In this document: one piece after another, positions 14,830 through 15,191 of the stretch
How positions within the stretch are numbered: position 1 is the first letter of the stretch
How the letters are laid out: every line of letters starts with the position of its first letter
NCBI GenBank assembly: GCA_030625285.1
Contig: DAOURC010000008.1
Location: forward strand, 1 to 15,191
DNA length: 15,191 bases
Origin: Eubacteriales bacterium
Lineage (GTDB): Bacteria > Bacillota > Clostridia > Peptostreptococcales > Acidaminobacteraceae
Direction: 5' to 3'
Translations under genes and position numbers: made by a program
Notes under the pieces: generated by a model
Database searches by the model: none
What the model was told of the DNA's origin: nothing
What the model saw: only the letters and a program-made list of their open reading frames with translations

Positions 14830-15096
14830 GTCGTGCACCTTAATCGATAAACATATACCAACGTTACCCAAGTAGTTAACTCAAATCAGGCAGACCTACG
14901 GCACATGAAAGGTTTTGCTTACCGCTGCTTCCTTCCGGATCTGACGGGGTTCACAAATTTCCATTGCGTAGGACCCAATTATCATCATCACTTGCTTGGG
15001 GCAGCTTGACACATGCTTACCTCAATAAGGCGTTCAATCCTGCTATAGCGGATTGCAGGTTACAGGGCACCGCTACCTCCCCATCTAGCACGACAC
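14830..15096 (-). ncRNA. ffs: Signal recognition particle RNA, large (Alu-domain) type
   Basis: About 267 nt, the size of Bacillus/Clostridium scRNA. The S-domain core reads CCGGAAGGAAGCAGC with the GTGAACCCCGTCAG symmetric/asymmetric loop sequence, capped by the GGAA tetraloop that FtsY/Ffh recognise. The 5' part has GTGCTAG, GGGGAGGTAGCGGTGCCCTG and CTGCAATCCGC, matching the Alu domain of B. subtilis scRNA. The ends pair: GTCGTGC (15094-15088) with GCACGAC (14836-14830). The ends given are estimates from that pairing. No promoter fits into the 17 nt between this gene and the tRNA, so it is probably cut out of a joint transcript. Confidence 0.94.
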
Positions 15097-15113
15097 ACTT
15101 ATTCAATTTAATC

Positions 15114-15191
15114 TGGCAGAGAGAGCGGGACTTGAACCCGCGGGACCTTGCGGTCTTACACGCTTTCCAGGCGTGCCCCTTAGCCAACTCG
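15114..15191 (-). tRNA. tRNA-Ser(GGA), 5' end outside window
   Basis: The visible 78 nt cover the D arm (from CGAGTTGGC), anticodon stem-loop CACGC-CTGGAAA-GCGTG with anticodon GGA (15168-15166), a long variable arm with GACC-GCAA-GGTC (class II, serine), the T arm GCGGG-TTCAAGT-CCCGC, acceptor strand TCTCTCT, discriminator G and an encoded CCA (15116-15114). About 11 nt of the 5' end are missing. Confidence 0.95.

Noticed and set aside
1..15191. CRISPR arrays, insertion sequences, prophage, toxin-antitoxin or restriction systems
   Set aside because: No spaced direct repeats, transposase, integrase, nuclease or paired toxin-antitoxin frames were seen on either strand.

Overview
The window reads as chromosome of a low-GC, Gram-positive-type anaerobe of the class Clostridia. 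The DNA is visibly AT-rich (about two thirds A+T by eye). Three things point to Clostridia: a large SRP RNA with an Alu domain in the order tRNA-Ser / SRP RNA / dnaX / ybaB / recR, a ferredoxin-linked 2-oxoacid oxidoreductase (iorAB) beside a butyrate-type kinase (buk), and a secretin-free Tad/Flp pilus locus. I cannot name the genus from sequence alone.

Layout. (1) 1-2121, minus strand: a THUMP-type 23S rRNA methyltransferase (rlmL/ypsC type), overlapped at its end by a membrane-anchored, propeller-like protein that runs off the left edge. (2) 2122-2308: divergent promoter region with a 19-bp palindrome over the iorA -35 box. (3) 2309-6521, plus strand: iorA, iorB, a polytopic membrane protein (possibly Mpv17/PMP22-like) and buk, closed by a strong terminator. 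Together they suggest oxidation of amino-acid-derived 2-oxo acids to acyl-CoA with energy recovery through an acyl phosphate. No phosphotransacylase is present in the window. (4) 6548-11423, minus strand, convergent with region 3: an eight-gene Tad-type pilus operon. In transcription order it holds a TadZ/CpaE-like protein with a lost P-loop, the TadA ATPase, TadB, TadC (split by a 9-T homopolymer), a Flp-like pilin, two small single-TM proteins started by TTG codons in TTGA overlaps, and a SAF-domain CpaB-like protein. (5) 11529-15191, minus strand, housekeeping: tRNA-Ser(GGA), SRP RNA, dnaX, ybaB, recR, and the L25/Ctc protein gene rplY with its own promoter and terminator.

Most notable: the frame break in tadC at a T9 tract (phase switch, slippage-dependent expression, real mutation or assembly error); the TadZ-like protein without Walker A residues; the non-canonical Flp pilin and unassigned pilin-like proteins; the ior-membrane protein-buk operon with a palindromic operator candidate and an internal RNA hairpin; and a correctly phased A AAA AAG heptamer in dnaX at codon 429, where a -1 shift would give a short gamma-like product. 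No transposon, CRISPR array, phage gene or defence system was found. No gene-free stretch exceeds about 190 bases.
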